Positions 40,919 to 51,275 of a stretch of DNA of 64,000 nt are shown here, piece by piece. Origin of the DNA: Piscinibacter sp. (GTDB taxonomy: Bacteria; Pseudomonadota; Gammaproteobacteria; Burkholderiales; Burkholderiaceae_C); NCBI GenBank assembly GCA_017983795.1, contig JAGOAS010000003.1:80023-144022 (forward strand), read 5' to 3'. The position numbers and the translations under genes were made by a program. Below the pieces are notes generated by a model. It made no database searches. It was not told the DNA's origin and saw only the letters and a list, made by a program, of their open reading frames with translations. How positions within the stretch are numbered: the stretch's first letter is position 1; each line of letters starts with the position of its first letter.

Positions 40919-41380
40919 ATGAAACCCCGCCACAAGCGTCTGGCCATTGCCGGGGGCGTCGTCGTCGCGGTCGGCGCGATCGCCGCGCTGGTGCTCAATG
41001 CCTTCCAGAGCAACCTGGTGTTCTTCTACTCGCCGACGCAGATCGCCGCGCACGAGGCGCCGGCCAACCGCACCTTCCGCGTCGGCGGCCTGGTGCAGGA
41101 AGGCAGCGTCAAGCGCGACGGCGTGAAGGTGAACTTCGTCGTCACCGACACCGCCAAGACCGTGCCGGTGCAGTACGAAGGCATCCTTCCCGACCTCTTC
41201 AAGGAAGGCAAGGGCGTGGTTGCGCAGGGCCAGCTGAAGGACGGCGTATTCGTCGCCCGCGAGGTGCTCGCCAAGCACGACGAGAACTACATGCCGCCGG
41301 AGGCCGCCGAGGCGCTCAAGCACGGCCAACAGGTCAACGAGAAGGTCGGCAAGTCGGTGGTGCAGGGGAGCGGCAAATGA
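40919..41380 (+). CDS. ccmE: Haem chaperone CcmE
   Basis: Periplasmic haem chaperone anchored by one N-terminal helix (about residues 7-27), followed by a beta-barrel. The covalent haem-binding histidine is His120 in the motif HDENYMPPE. 153 residues, normal. Its TGA overlaps the ccmF ATG. Confidence 0.97.
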   Translation: MKPRHKRLAIAGGVVVAVGAIAALVLNAFQSNLVFFYSPTQIAAHEAPANRTFRVGGLVQEGSVKRDGVKVNFVVTDTAKTVPVQYEGILPDLFKEGKGVVAQGQLKDGVFVAREVLAKHDENYMPPEAAEALKHGQQVNEKVGKSVVQGSGK

Positions 41381-43350
41381 TTCCGGAGATCGGCCACTTC
41401 GCGCTCTGGCTGGCGCTGGGCGTCGCGCTGGTGCTGGGTGTCGTGCCGCTGGCCGGCGCGCAGAGCGGGCGTGCCGAGTGGATGGCGCTGGCGCGGCCGC
41501 TGACGGTGGCGCAGTTCGCGCTCATCGCCACGGCCTACCTGACGCTCACCACCGCCTTCGTGCAGAACGACTTCTCCGTGCTCTACGTGGCGAGCAACTC
41601 CAACAGCGCGCTGCCGCTGCCCTACCGCATCGCCGCGGTGTGGGGCGGCCACGAGGGCTCGCTGCTGCTGTGGATGATGATGCTGTGCGTGTGGCAGCTC
41701 GCGGTGGCGAAGTTCAGCCGCCACCTGCCGCTGCCGGTGCTGGCGCGCATCCTGTCGGTGATGGGCCTGGTGGCGGTCGGCTTCCTGGCCTTCACGCTGA
41801 TCACCTCCAACCCCTTCGAGCGCCTCGTTCCCGGCGCGCCCGACGGCCGCGACCTCAACCCGCTGCTGCAGGATCCGGGCATGGTGTTCCACCCGCCCAT
41901 GCTCTACATGGGCTACGTCGGCTTCTCGGTGGCCTTCGCCTTCGCGGTGGCGGCGCTGATCGGCGGCAACCTCGACACCACCTGGGCGCGCTGGACGCGG
42001 CCCTGGACCACGGTGGCCTGGATCTTCCTCACCATCGGCATCATGCTGGGCAGCTGGTGGGCCTACTACGAGCTGGGCTGGGGCGGCTGGTGGTTCTGGG
42101 ATCCGGTGGAGAACGCCTCCTTCATGCCCTGGCTGGTGGGCACGGCGCTGGTGCACTCGCTGGCCGTCACCGAGAAGCGCGGCAGCTTCAAGAGCTGGAC
42201 GGTGCTGCTGGCCATCCTCGCCTTCTCGCTCTCGCTGCTGGGCACCTTCCTCGTGCGCTCGGGCGTGCTCAGCTCGGTGCACGCCTTCGCCACCGACCCG
42301 CGCCGCGGCCTGTTCATCCTCGCCTTCCTGGTGGTGGTGATCGGCTCCTCGCTGACGCTCTACGCCTGGCGCGCCCCGACCGTCGGCCTGGGCGCGCGCT
42401 TCGCGCTGCTCTCGCGCGAGACGCTGCTGCTGCTCAACAACGTGCTGCTGGTGGCCGCCACCGGCGCGGTGCTGCTGGGTACGCTCTACCCGCTGGTGCT
42501 GGATGCGCTCGGCCTGGGCAAGATCTCGGTCGGCCCGCCGTATTTCGACACCGTCTTCGTGCCGCTGATGGCGCCGCTGGTCTTCCTGATGGGTGTGGGC
42601 CCGATCGCGCGCTGGAAGCAGGCCACGCTGCCCGACCTCTGGACGCGCCTGCGCTGGGCGCTGGGCGTGGCCATCGTCGCGGCCATCGCCGTCGAGTGGG
42701 CCACCGGCGAGATCGGTGCGCTGGCGACGCTCGGCCTCGCGCTGGCGTTCTGGATCATCGCGGCCACGTTCACCGACCTCGCCGAGCGCGTGCGCGGCGG
42801 CAACATCGTCGAGCGCCTGAAGCTGATCCCGCGCGCGATGGTCGGCATGATGGTGGCGCACGTGGGCATCGCCGTCTTCATCATCGGTGTCACGATGGTC
42901 AAGGGCCACGAGGTCGAGCGCGACGTCAAGATGGACGTCGGCGACAGCACCACGGTGCGCGACGTCACCTTCACGTTCAAGGGCGTGAGCGAGGTGCAGG
43001 GCCCCAACTACGTGGCGGCTCGCGGCAGCATCGAGGTCAGCCGCGACGGCCGCGTGCTGCGCGAGATGAACCCCGAGAAGCGCATGTACCGCGTGCAGAC
43101 CAACCCGATGACCGAAGCGTCCATCGACACCGGCCTGACGCGCGACCTCTACGTCTCGCTGGGCGAGCCGGTCGAGGGCAGCAACGGCGCCTGGATCGTG
43201 CGCGTCTACGTCAAGCCCTTCGTCGACTGGATCTGGGGCGGCTGCCTGCTGATGGCCTTCGGCGGCCTGCTCGCCGCCAGCGACCGGCGCTACCGCGCCA
43301 AGGTGAAGAGCGAGCAGACGGTGAGCGGCGCGGTGGGGGCGGGCGCCTGA
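41377..43350 (+). CDS. ccmF: Cytochrome c haem lyase subunit CcmF
   Basis: Large membrane subunit of the haem ligation complex, 657 residues. The WWD haem-handling motif appears as [19 protein letters not shown] near residue 235, with flanking conserved histidines ([12 protein letters not shown] and [12 protein letters not shown]). Starts on the ccmE stop (ATGA) and overlaps the ccmG start (TGATG). Confidence 0.97.
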   Translation: MIPEIGHFALWLALGVALVLGVVPLAGAQSGRAEWMALARPLTVAQFALIATAYLTLTTAFVQNDFSVLYVASNSNSALPLPYRIAAVWGGHEGSLLLWMMMLCVWQLAVAKFSRHLPLPVLARILSVMGLVAVGFLAFTLITSNPFERLVPGAPDGRDLNPLLQDPGMVFHPPMLYMGYVGFSVAFAFAVAALIGGNLDTTWARWTRPWTTVAWIFLTIGIMLGSWWAYYELGWGGWWFWDPVENASFMPWLVGTALVHSLAVTEKRGSFKSWTVLLAILAFSLSLLGTFLVRSGVLSSVHAFATDPRRGLFILAFLVVVIGSSLTLYAWRAPTVGLGARFALLSRETLLLLNNVLLVAATGAVLLGTLYPLVLDALGLGKISVGPPYFDTVFVPLMAPLVFLMGVGPIARWKQATLPDLWTRLRWALGVAIVAAIAVEWATGEIGALATLGLALAFWIIAATFTDLAERVRGGNIVERLKLIPRAMVGMMVAHVGIAVFIIGVTMVKGHEVERDVKMDVGDSTTVRDVTFTFKGVSEVQGPNYVAARGSIEVSRDGRVLREMNPEKRMYRVQTNPMTEASIDTGLTRDLYVSLGEPVEGSNGAWIVRVYVKPFVDWIWGGCLLMAFGGLLAASDRRYRAKVKSEQTVSGAVGAGA

Positions 43351-43880
43351 TGAAGTACCTCAAGTTCCTCATCCCGCTGGGGCTGTTCCTGGTGCTGGCC
43401 GGCTTCCTGGCGGTCGGCCTGAACCTCAACCCGCGCGAGGTGCCGTCGCCGTTGATCGGCAAGCCGGCGCCGGGGTTCGACCTCACCATGCTCGATGCGC
43501 CCGACCAGCGCCTCAAGCGCGACGAGCTGCTCGGCAAGGTCTGGGTGCTCAACGTCTGGGCCTCGTGGTGCGCGCCCTGCCGCGAGGAGCACCCGCTGGT
43601 CGTCGAGCTGGCGCGGCGCAAGCTGGCGCCGGTCTACGGCCTGAACTACAAGGACACGCGCCCCGCCGGCCTCGCCTTCCTGAGGCAGCTGGGCAACCCC
43701 TACGAGGCCTCGCTGTTCGACGCCGACGGCCGCGTCGGCATCGACTACGGCGTCTACGGCGTGCCCGAGACCTTCGTGGTCGACAAGCAGGGCACCATCC
43801 GCTACAAGCAGATCGGGCCGCTGACGCCCGAGGTGATCGAGAAGAAGATCGTGCCGCTGCTGAAGGAACTGAATGTCTGA
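43350..43880 (+). CDS. ccmG: Thiol:disulfide interchange protein CcmG/DsbE
   Basis: Membrane-anchored periplasmic thioredoxin-like reductant for apocytochrome or CcmH. The N-terminal helix is KFLIPLGLFLVLAGFLAVGL; the active site is WASWCAPCREEHP; YGVYGVPETFVVDKQG carries the cis-proline and the acidic GVxxxPE feature of CcmG. 176 residues. The start overlaps the ccmF stop. Confidence 0.95.
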   Translation: MKYLKFLIPLGLFLVLAGFLAVGLNLNPREVPSPLIGKPAPGFDLTMLDAPDQRLKRDELLGKVWVLNVWASWCAPCREEHPLVVELARRKLAPVYGLNYKDTRPAGLAFLRQLGNPYEASLFDADGRVGIDYGVYGVPETFVVDKQGTIRYKQIGPLTPEVIEKKIVPLLKELNV

Positions 43881-44349
43881 CGCTGCCACGTTGCTGCGCC
43901 GCGCGCTGCTCGCGCTGTGCCTCGCGCTGCCGCTGGCCGGCGTCGCCAAGGAGGCCGCGCCGGCCTCCGACGATCCGGTGCTGGAAGCGCGCGTGATGCG
44001 CGTCGCCTCCGAGCTGCGCTGCCTGGTCTGCCAGAACCAGACCATCGCCGACTCGCACGCCGACCTCGCGCAGGACCTGCGCAACCAGGTGCGCGACATG
44101 CTGCGCCAGGGCAAGAGCGAGGCCGAGATCCTCGCCTACATGACGCAGCGCTACGGCGACTTCGTGCTCTACCGCCCGCCCGTCAAGCCGGTCACCACGC
44201 TGCTGTGGTTCGGCCCGGCCGTGCTGCTGATCGGCGGCGTGATCGTGCTGATGCTCGTGCTGCGCCGGCGCAGCCGGCTGCCCGACGAGCGCTTCGAGGC
44301 CGACGTTCCGGAACTGCCCGAAGAAGCGCCCGAGGCGCCGGCGCGCTGA
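43873..44349 (+). CDS. ccmH: Cytochrome c maturation protein CcmH
   Basis: Thiol-disulfide protein of the haem ligation complex. A signal peptide (to about residue 25) is followed by the redox motif LRCLVCQNQTIADSHADLA and one C-terminal helix (TTLLWFGPAVLLIGGVIVLM). 158 residues, the short form without the TPR part. No ccmI follows: the next gene is convergent and its stop abuts this one. Confidence 0.95.
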   Translation: MSDAATLLRRALLALCLALPLAGVAKEAAPASDDPVLEARVMRVASELRCLVCQNQTIADSHADLAQDLRNQVRDMLRQGKSEAEILAYMTQRYGDFVLYRPPVKPVTTLLWFGPAVLLIGGVIVLMLVLRRRSRLPDERFEADVPELPEEAPEAPAR

Positions 44350-45393
44350 CTACAGCTTCGCGGCGAGCGCGCGCGTCAGCTCGCCGGCCGGCACGGCGCG
44401 GCAGCCGCTCGCATTCTGGCCCGACCACAGCGGCGAGAAGTCGCCGCTGCCCTGGCGCTCGGCCCACTGGCGCAAGGGCGCGATCGCCGCGCTGGCCAGC
44501 GGGAAGGCCGGCGCCGCCGGGTTCAGCGGCCCCAGCTGGCGCATCACGCGGTTGACGATGCCGCGCGCCGGCCGGCCGGTGAAGAGCGTGGTCAGCGCCG
44601 TGTGGCGCGCCGCCTCGCTGGCCAGCGCAGCGCGGTGGATGGGCGTGGTGGTCGCTTCGTCGCACAGCAGGTAGGCCGTGCCCAGCTGCACCGCGGCGGC
44701 GCCGAGCGCGAGCGCGGCGGCCACGCCCTGCGCATCGGCGATGCCGCCGGCGGCGATCACCGGTACCTTCAGCGCTGCCACCAGCTGCGGTACGAGGGCG
44801 AAGGTGCCCATCTGGCGCGTCAGTGCGCTGGCTGGCTCGGTGTCGAGGAAATGGCCGCGGTGGCCGCCGGCTTCCAGCCCCTGCGCGATCACCGCGTCGA
44901 CGCCTTGCGATTGCAGCCACAGCCCTTCGTCGACGGTGGTCGCCGAGCTGAGCACGAAGGCGCCCATGCGCTTGATCCGCGCCAGCAGCTCGGGCGGCGG
45001 CAGCCCGAAATGGAAGCTCACGACGGGCGGCGCGAAGGGCTCGATGGTGGCCAGCGCCTCGGCGCTGAACGGCAAACGTCCGGCGCCGGCCGGGAGGGTG
45101 CTCGCATCGATGCCCGCCTCGGCATGGAAGGGCGCCAGCGCCGCACGCCACGCCGCTTCGCGCGTCGCATCGGGCGTGGGGTTCTGGTGGCAGAAGAAGT
45201 TGAGATTGAACGGCCGGGCCGTCGCCGCGCGCAGGGCCTTCAACTCGGCGGCCAACTGCTGATGCGTCAGCATCGCCGCAGGCAATGCGCCCAGCCCGCC
45301 GGCCTCGCTGACCGCGACGGCGAGGCGATGGTCCTGCACGCCGGCCATCGGCGCTTGAAGGATCGGCAGCGTGATGCCCAGGCGCTCGATCAC
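44350..45393 (-). CDS. Nitronate monooxygenase-like flavin protein (2-nitropropane dioxygenase family)
   Basis: FMN-dependent TIM-barrel enzyme predicted to oxidise alkyl nitronates. Seen: LPILQAPMAGVQDHRLAVAV at the N-terminus, AVIAQGLEAGGHRGHF with the conserved His, PVIAAGGIADAQGVAAALAL and GAAAVQLGTAYLLCDEA for FMN phosphate binding. 347 residues from a GTG at 45393 that overlaps the upstream gene's stop (GTGA). True substrate uncertain; the family also contains other reductases. Confidence 0.87.
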   Translation of the reverse strand: MIERLGITLPILQAPMAGVQDHRLAVAVSEAGGLGALPAAMLTHQQLAAELKALRAATARPFNLNFFCHQNPTPDATREAAWRAALAPFHAEAGIDASTLPAGAGRLPFSAEALATIEPFAPPVVSFHFGLPPPELLARIKRMGAFVLSSATTVDEGLWLQSQGVDAVIAQGLEAGGHRGHFLDTEPASALTRQMGTFALVPQLVAALKVPVIAAGGIADAQGVAAALALGAAAVQLGTAYLLCDEATTTPIHRAALASEAARHTALTTLFTGRPARGIVNRVMRQLGPLNPAAPAFPLASAAIAPLRQWAERQGSGDFSPLWSGQNASGCRAVPAGELTRALAAKL

Positions 45394-46724
45394 AGCGTCA
45401 GCCTCCAGCCCTGGATCAGCGCGCCGGGCGTGCTGGTCGAGGCGAGGCGCCGCTCGGCGTAGGTGTCGCCATCGGCGATCAGTTCGGCGCGGTCGGAAAG
45501 GCCCACCAGCCCCTCGCCGAACATGCGCAGGAAGGAGTCGTCGAAGCGCATCACGCCGATCGGCGCCACCGGCTCGCCGTTCTCCACCCACAGGCAGGCG
45601 AAGCGCGTCATGCCCGTCATGCGGCAGGCCTGGCGGTCGGAGTAGTTGAGGTACCAGAGGTTGCTCACCGAGAGCCCGGTGCCGAGCGACTGCATCGCCT
45701 GGCCCTCGGCCAGCGTGCCGGGTTGCAGCGAGAGCGACTCCGGCATCTCCTCGGCATTGGCGCCGTTGGCCGGCGCGCCGTACTCGCGTGCCGAGCGGGC
45801 GTTGGCCAGCGTGCCGGTGGCGAGGCCGCGTTCGATCAGGCCGACGCGTGCCGGCCGCGCGAAGCCTTCGGCGGTGAAGCCGGGCGCGCTGCCCTGGGCG
45901 CTGTGCTCGAAGAGGTTGAACTGCGGGCTCAGCGCCGCGTCGCGGTGCGCGAGGCGCATCAGCGTGGAGGTGCCGGTGCGCCGCGCCTTCAGGCCGAAGC
46001 CGCCCCAGCCCAGCGTGGCGAGCAGCTCGGCCATCGCCGCCGGCGCGAGCCAGGCGCGATACTCGCCCGGCGCGAGCTGGCGCGGCGGCTTGGCGATCAG
46101 CGCGAGGCGCTGCGCGCCCTCGGCGACGCGGCGCGCGAACTCGGCGTCGCGCCACTGCGAGCCGGCATAGGACGACTTCACCGCCTTGTCGGCCGCGTGA
46201 TAGAGGCACCACTCGGTGTGGAAACTCTCGACATGGTGCCAGTGGCGCGTGCCCTGGCTGTCGGCGAAGGCGCGCAGCACCGGCCCGGCGGCATGGAAGC
46301 CGACGAAGTCGAGCCCGCGCGCCGCCTCGCTCACGCAGCCCACCACCTGTGCGGCCGACGGCAGCGCGCCGTGCTCATGGCGTTCGCTGCGTGCCGGCGC
46401 CTCGGGCAGCAGCAGCCACGGATCCTCGGCCACGTCGGGCAGCAGCGCACGCAGGGTGTCGAGCTCGCGGCGCAGCGTGGCCACATCGGCGTCGAGCTGG
46501 CCGGTGAGCGTCACGCGGCCTTCGGCACGGCGCTGCCCTTGCGTCAGCGCGACGGTGGCATGGGCCTGCTCGACCTGCGTGGCCTGGCGCACCGCGGCGC
46601 GGTTGAAGCGGATGAAGTCGGAGGCTTCGGCCTTGAGCAGCAGCGAGCTGCGCTCGCCCGGTTTCGCCGCCGCGCACACCGCGTCGGCGAGCGCATCGAA
46701 GTTCGAACGTTCCAAGGTCTTCAT
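45390..46724 (-). CDS. TldE/PmbA-type subunit of a TldD-related metalloprotease
   Basis: 444-residue member of the TldD/PmbA family that lacks the HExxxH zinc site, as expected for the non-catalytic TldE partner. C-terminal landmarks are SNLWYLNYSDRQACRMTGMT and GEPVAPIGVMRFDDSFLRMF. The ATG at 46724 (MKTLERSNFDALADAVC) is preferred; the open frame extends 47 codons upstream through the repeat and the end of tldD. Family members cleave small peptides, for example in microcin or quinone-cofactor maturation. Follows the catalytic partner gene. Confidence 0.85.
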   Translation of the reverse strand: MKTLERSNFDALADAVCAAAKPGERSSLLLKAEASDFIRFNRAAVRQATQVEQAHATVALTQGQRRAEGRVTLTGQLDADVATLRRELDTLRALLPDVAEDPWLLLPEAPARSERHEHGALPSAAQVVGCVSEAARGLDFVGFHAAGPVLRAFADSQGTRHWHHVESFHTEWCLYHAADKAVKSSYAGSQWRDAEFARRVAEGAQRLALIAKPPRQLAPGEYRAWLAPAAMAELLATLGWGGFGLKARRTGTSTLMRLAHRDAALSPQFNLFEHSAQGSAPGFTAEGFARPARVGLIERGLATGTLANARSAREYGAPANGANAEEMPESLSLQPGTLAEGQAMQSLGTGLSVSNLWYLNYSDRQACRMTGMTRFACLWVENGEPVAPIGVMRFDDSFLRMFGEGLVGLSDRAELIADGDTYAERRLASTSTPGALIQGWRLTL

Positions 46725-46734
46725 GACAGCCCCT

Positions 46735-46809
46735 CGGCCGATGAGTACATCGGCCGATCCCCCGAGGGGATGCGGGCCGGCTTGGGAGCGGCCCGGCGCT
46801 CGGCCCGCG
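46735..46809. repeat. Hairpin-rich spacer between the tldD- and tldE-type genes
   Basis: CGGCCGATG (46735-46743) and CATCGGCCG (46748-46756) form a perfect nine-pair stem with the loop AGTA. Next to it lies an ATCCCC-TCG-GGGGAT type stem and then a G/C-rich run (GGGCCGG, GGCCCGG) up to the tldD stop. It resembles intergenic repeats common in Burkholderiales and may set the ratio of the two gene products. Confidence 0.55.
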
Positions 46810-48267
46810 TCATGCGTCGGCCCCGACCACGGCGACGCGCTCGAACTTGCAGGCCGGCGAGGCATGGCCGACGCGGATCACCTGCGAGGGCTCGCCCTTG
46901 CCGCAGTAGGGCGTGCCCATCACCTCGAAGGTGCCGGCGTCGCCGACCATCGCCAGCGAGCGCCAGAAGGTCGCGCTGATGCCGCGGTAGCCGGGGGCGC
47001 GCACGACTTCGGCGAGGCGCCCGTTGCGGATCATGCGGCCCCACTCGCAGCCGAACTGGAACTTGTTGCGCGAGTCGTCGATGCTCCACGAGACGTTGGT
47101 GCGCATCATCACGCCCAGCTCGATGCTGGCGATCATCGCCTCCAGCGTCGAGCTGCCGGGCTCGATGTTCAGGTTGCTCATGCGGTCGATGGGCGCGCGG
47201 TTCCAGCTCGCCGAGCGGGTGGTGGCCACGCCCTCCAGCCCGGGCTGCTGGGCGCGCGCGCGTGCCAGCGACACCGCGCCGCCGAGCGGCCGGCGCAGGA
47301 TGCCGCGCTCGATCAGCAGCGTGCGCTGCGCCGGCTGGCCTTCGTCGTCGAAGCCGAAGCTGGCCAGTTGCTCGGGCCGCGTCGGGTCGTAGCTGACGTT
47401 CAGCAGCTCGCTGCCGTAGGCGTAGTGGCCGAACATGTCCAGCGTGACGAAGCTGGTGCCGGCGAAGTTGCGCTCGTCACCGAGGATGCGGTCGAGCTCG
47501 AGCGGATGGCCGATCGACTCGTGGATCTGCAGCATCATCTGGTCGGGCATGAGCAGCACGTCCATGCTGCCGCCGGGGCAGGGCGGGGCCATCGCCAGCT
47601 CGAGCGCTTCGGCGGCGACGCGCGCGCCTTCGTGGGCGAAGCCGGCGCGCTCCAGCACCTCCAGGCCGCCTTGCTGGCAGAAGCCGTTGTACTGGCCGGC
47701 CGAAGAGCGCGTCTGCGTGATACCCGCGACGTGCGCGGTCGCCTGCACGTGCGGCATGGTCACGTGCCAGCGCTGCTCGGTGCGGCCGCCTTCGCTGGTC
47801 AGCAGCAGCTGCGACACCTCCACCGCCAGCACGCTGGCCGCCCAGTCGACGATGCGCTCGTCGCCGTGCGCCGAGGCGCACACCGCGCGCAGCGCATCGA
47901 GCCGCTCGCGCAGCGGCGTGCTGCGTGCCGGCCGGCTCACCGCGCCGTCGAAGCGGCCGCGCGCGTCGGCCAGCGGCAGCTCCTCGGGGACGAACACCAT
48001 GCGGCCGGCCACGGCATCGGCCATGCGCGCCGCGCGTGCGAAGGCGTCGGCCAGGCCCGCTTCACTGAGGTCGGCGCTGGCGGCGTGGCCGAGGCCGCCG
48101 CGCCGCGTCACGCTCACCATCACGCCGGCATCGCGGCTGCGTTGCGGCGCCTCGGCCACGTCCTGGCGCACGCCCAGGGTCTCGGAGATCTCGTCGACCG
48201 CGCGCAGCGTCCAGCGTGCGTCGGCGGGCGCGACGCGCGCGGCCAGGGTGTCGATGTTGTCGAGCAT
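46810..48267 (-). CDS. TldD-type zinc metalloprotease
   Basis: Catalytic member of a TldD/TldE pair, 485 residues, cytoplasmic. The zinc motif HExxxH is visible as HESIGHPLELDRILGDER near residue 255; the downstream Cys-containing part (GTPYCGKGEPSQVIRVGHAS) fits the third-ligand region. E. coli TldD and TldE degrade unfolded peptides and process microcin B17; the target here is unknown and no peptide-precursor gene is adjacent. Confidence 0.9.
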   Translation of the reverse strand: MLDNIDTLAARVAPADARWTLRAVDEISETLGVRQDVAEAPQRSRDAGVMVSVTRRGGLGHAASADLSEAGLADAFARAARMADAVAGRMVFVPEELPLADARGRFDGAVSRPARSTPLRERLDALRAVCASAHGDERIVDWAASVLAVEVSQLLLTSEGGRTEQRWHVTMPHVQATAHVAGITQTRSSAGQYNGFCQQGGLEVLERAGFAHEGARVAAEALELAMAPPCPGGSMDVLLMPDQMMLQIHESIGHPLELDRILGDERNFAGTSFVTLDMFGHYAYGSELLNVSYDPTRPEQLASFGFDDEGQPAQRTLLIERGILRRPLGGAVSLARARAQQPGLEGVATTRSASWNRAPIDRMSNLNIEPGSSTLEAMIASIELGVMMRTNVSWSIDDSRNKFQFGCEWGRMIRNGRLAEVVRAPGYRGISATFWRSLAMVGDAGTFEVMGTPYCGKGEPSQVIRVGHASPACKFERVAVVGADA

Positions 48268-48278
48268 CGGGATGCGGT

Positions 48279-48299
48279 ACTGCCTTGATCGAAGGCAGT
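48279..48299. repeat. Inverted repeat between the ABC ATPase gene and tldD
   Basis: ACTGCCTT-GATCG-AAGGCAGT is a perfect eight-pair stem with a five-base loop. On the minus strand it follows the transporter operon and ends 11 bases before the tldD ATG, so it may be a terminator of the transporter operon or a stem in the tldD leader. Confidence 0.5.
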
Positions 48300-48337
48300 G
48301 TACGCGGCGTCTGCGCGCGCCCGCACCCCCTCGAAAC

Positions 48338-49402
<1,065 letters not shown>

Positions 49403-49404
49403 GT

Positions 49405-50280
49405 TTACCCCTTCACGGCGCCGGCCGTCAGCCCGCGCACGAAATACTTGCCTGCGACGATGTAGACGACGAGCGTGGGCAGGCCGGCGATCAGCGCAGC
49501 GGCCATGTCCACGTTGTATTCCTTCACCGAGCTCGTGGTGTTGGCCAGGTTGTTCAGGCCCACGGTGACCGGCTTGCTGCCGGCGCCGGAGAACACGATG
49601 CCGTAGAGGAAGTCGTTCCAGATGTTGGTGAACTGCCAGATCAGCGTGACCACGGTGATCGGCGTCGACAGCGGCAGGATGATGCGCCAGAAGATGCGCC
49701 AGAAGCCCGCGCCGTCGAGCATCGCCGCCTTCACCAGCTCGTCGGGCAGGCCGACGTAGTAGTTGCGGAAGAACAGCGTCGTCGAGGGCAGGCCGGCGAT
49801 GATGTGCACCAGCACCAGGCCCCAGATCGAGCTGGCGATGCCGATCCAGCCCAGCACCTGGCTCATCGGCAGCAGCACCACCTGCATGGGCATGAAGACG
49901 CCGAACAGCATCAGCGCGAACATCAGCTCGCTGCCCTTGAAGCGCCACTTGGCGAGCACGTAGCCGTTGATGGCGCCCAGCAGCGTGGAGATCAGCACCG
50001 CCGGGATCACCATCAGCACCGAGTTCATGAAGAAGGGCTTGAGGCCGCCGCAGTCGATGCCGGTGCAGGCGTGGTGCCAGGCCTTGTCCCAGGCGGCGAA
50101 GCCCGGCGCGGTGGGCAGTGACAGCAGGTTGCCAGCGCGGATCTGCTCCATGTCCTTCAGCGAGGTCGTGAGCATCACGTACATCGGCAGCAGGAAGAAG
50201 GCGGCGAACAGCAGCAGCACCGACCAGAGGGCCAGCCTGTGCCAGTCGAACCGGCCGGGGTGAACGGCGGCTGCGCTCAT
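49405..50280 (-). CDS. Sugar ABC transporter permease, second subunit (MalG type)
   Basis: Inner-membrane permease with six helices, 291 residues. The EAA loop that docks the ATPase is GLPDELVKAAMLDGAGFWRI, followed by FWRIILPLSTPITVV. Its N-terminus LFAAFFLLPMYVMLTTSLKD is typical of the GtsC/MalG branch. The ATG overlaps the stop of the first permease (ATGA). Confidence 0.93.
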   Translation of the reverse strand: MSAAAVHPGRFDWHRLALWSVLLLFAAFFLLPMYVMLTTSLKDMEQIRAGNLLSLPTAPGFAAWDKAWHHACTGIDCGGLKPFFMNSVLMVIPAVLISTLLGAINGYVLAKWRFKGSELMFALMLFGVFMPMQVVLLPMSQVLGWIGIASSIWGLVLVHIIAGLPSTTLFFRNYYVGLPDELVKAAMLDGAGFWRIFWRIILPLSTPITVVTLIWQFTNIWNDFLYGIVFSGAGSKPVTVGLNNLANTTSSVKEYNVDMAAALIAGLPTLVVYIVAGKYFVRGLTAGAVKG

Positions 50281-51161
50281 GAGCGGCTCCTCAGTTCGGA
50301 GTAGAGGTAGGGCACGACGATGGCCGCCACGGTGGCCAGCATGATCGTCGCGGAGGCGGCGCCCAGGCCGATCTGGCCGCGCGAGAAGGCCATCGTGTAC
50401 ATGAAGGTGGCCGGCATGTCGGTGGCGTAGCCCGGGCCGCCGGCGGTCAGCGCCATCACCAGGTCGAAGCTCTTGATGGCCAGGTGCGAGAGCACCATCA
50501 GCGTCGAGAAGAACACCGGCCGCAGGCTGGGGATGATGATGCGCCAGTAGATGCGCGGCAGGCTGGCGCCGTCGATCTGCGCGGCCTTGAGGATGGAGTC
50601 GTCGATGCCGCGCAGCCCGGCGAGGAAGAGCGCCATCACGAAGCCCGAGCTCTGCCACACGCCGGCGATGACGATGGTGTAGATGGCGCGCTCGGGGTTG
50701 ATCAGCCAGTCGAAGCCGAAGCTCGTCCAGCCCCACTCGTGCATGACCTTTTCGAGGCCCAGCCCGGGGTTGAGGATCCACTTCCAGGCCGTGCCGGTGA
50801 CGATGAAGCTGAGCGCCATCGGGTAGAGGTAGATGGTGCGCAGCACGCCCTCGGCGCGGATCTTCTGGTCGAGCAGGATGGCCAGCAGCAGCCCGATGGC
50901 CATGCCGAAGAACAGGAACAGGCCGCCGAAGATGGCCAGGTTCTTCAGCGCCACCCACCAGCGCTCGCTCTCCCACAGCGTCTCGTACTGCTCGAGGCCG
51001 ACGAACTCGTAGTTGGGCAGCAGCCGCGAGGCCGACAGCGACAGATAGCCGTTCCAGGCCATCAGCCCGTAGATGAAGAGGAAGGCCAGCACGAAGGAGG
51101 GCGCCAGGACGATCCTGGGCATCCACTCCGACAGGCGTGCCGAGGCCGTCGACGTGCTCAT
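50277..51161 (-). CDS. Sugar ABC transporter permease, first subunit (MalF type)
   Basis: Permease of 294 residues with six helices. The EAA loop reads LRGIDDSILKAAQIDGASLP followed by RIYWRIIIPSL. The ATG at 51161 (MSTSTASARLSEWMPRIVLA) is chosen; the open frame continues 22 codons upstream into a palindromic repeat that would encode FDRLRANG and is not protein-like. Overlaps the second permease by four bases. Confidence 0.93.
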   Translation of the reverse strand: MSTSTASARLSEWMPRIVLAPSFVLAFLFIYGLMAWNGYLSLSASRLLPNYEFVGLEQYETLWESERWWVALKNLAIFGGLFLFFGMAIGLLLAILLDQKIRAEGVLRTIYLYPMALSFIVTGTAWKWILNPGLGLEKVMHEWGWTSFGFDWLINPERAIYTIVIAGVWQSSGFVMALFLAGLRGIDDSILKAAQIDGASLPRIYWRIIIPSLRPVFFSTLMVLSHLAIKSFDLVMALTAGGPGYATDMPATFMYTMAFSRGQIGLGAASATIMLATVAAIVVPYLYSELRSRS

Positions 51162-51192
51162 GGCGTCAACCTCGCAAAGGAAGGGAAATGCC

Positions 51193-51265
51193 CCGTTCGC
51201 CCTGAGCCTGTCGAAGGGCTTCGACAAGCTCAGCCCGAACGGAGGTCCGGGCTCAGGCCGAACGG
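51193..51265. repeat. REP-like palindrome between binding-protein and permease genes
   Basis: Arms 51193-51216 and 51219-51242 are 24 bases each, match at 21 positions and enclose a two-base loop; their core is TGTCGAAG/CTTCGACA flanked by GAGC and GTTCG. A further half copy, GGCTCAGGCCGAACGG, lies at 51250-51265. This GTTCGCCCTGAGC-type palindrome is a familiar dispersed repeat in proteobacterial genomes. It fills the gap between the binding-protein stop and the permease start. Confidence 0.75.
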
Positions 51266-51275
51266 GTATCCGGGA

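Noticed and set aside
51162..51227. 22-codon N-terminal extension of the first permease (includes FDRLRANG)
   Set aside because: The extension is the translated palindromic repeat; the ATG at 51161 gives the normal permease N-terminus.
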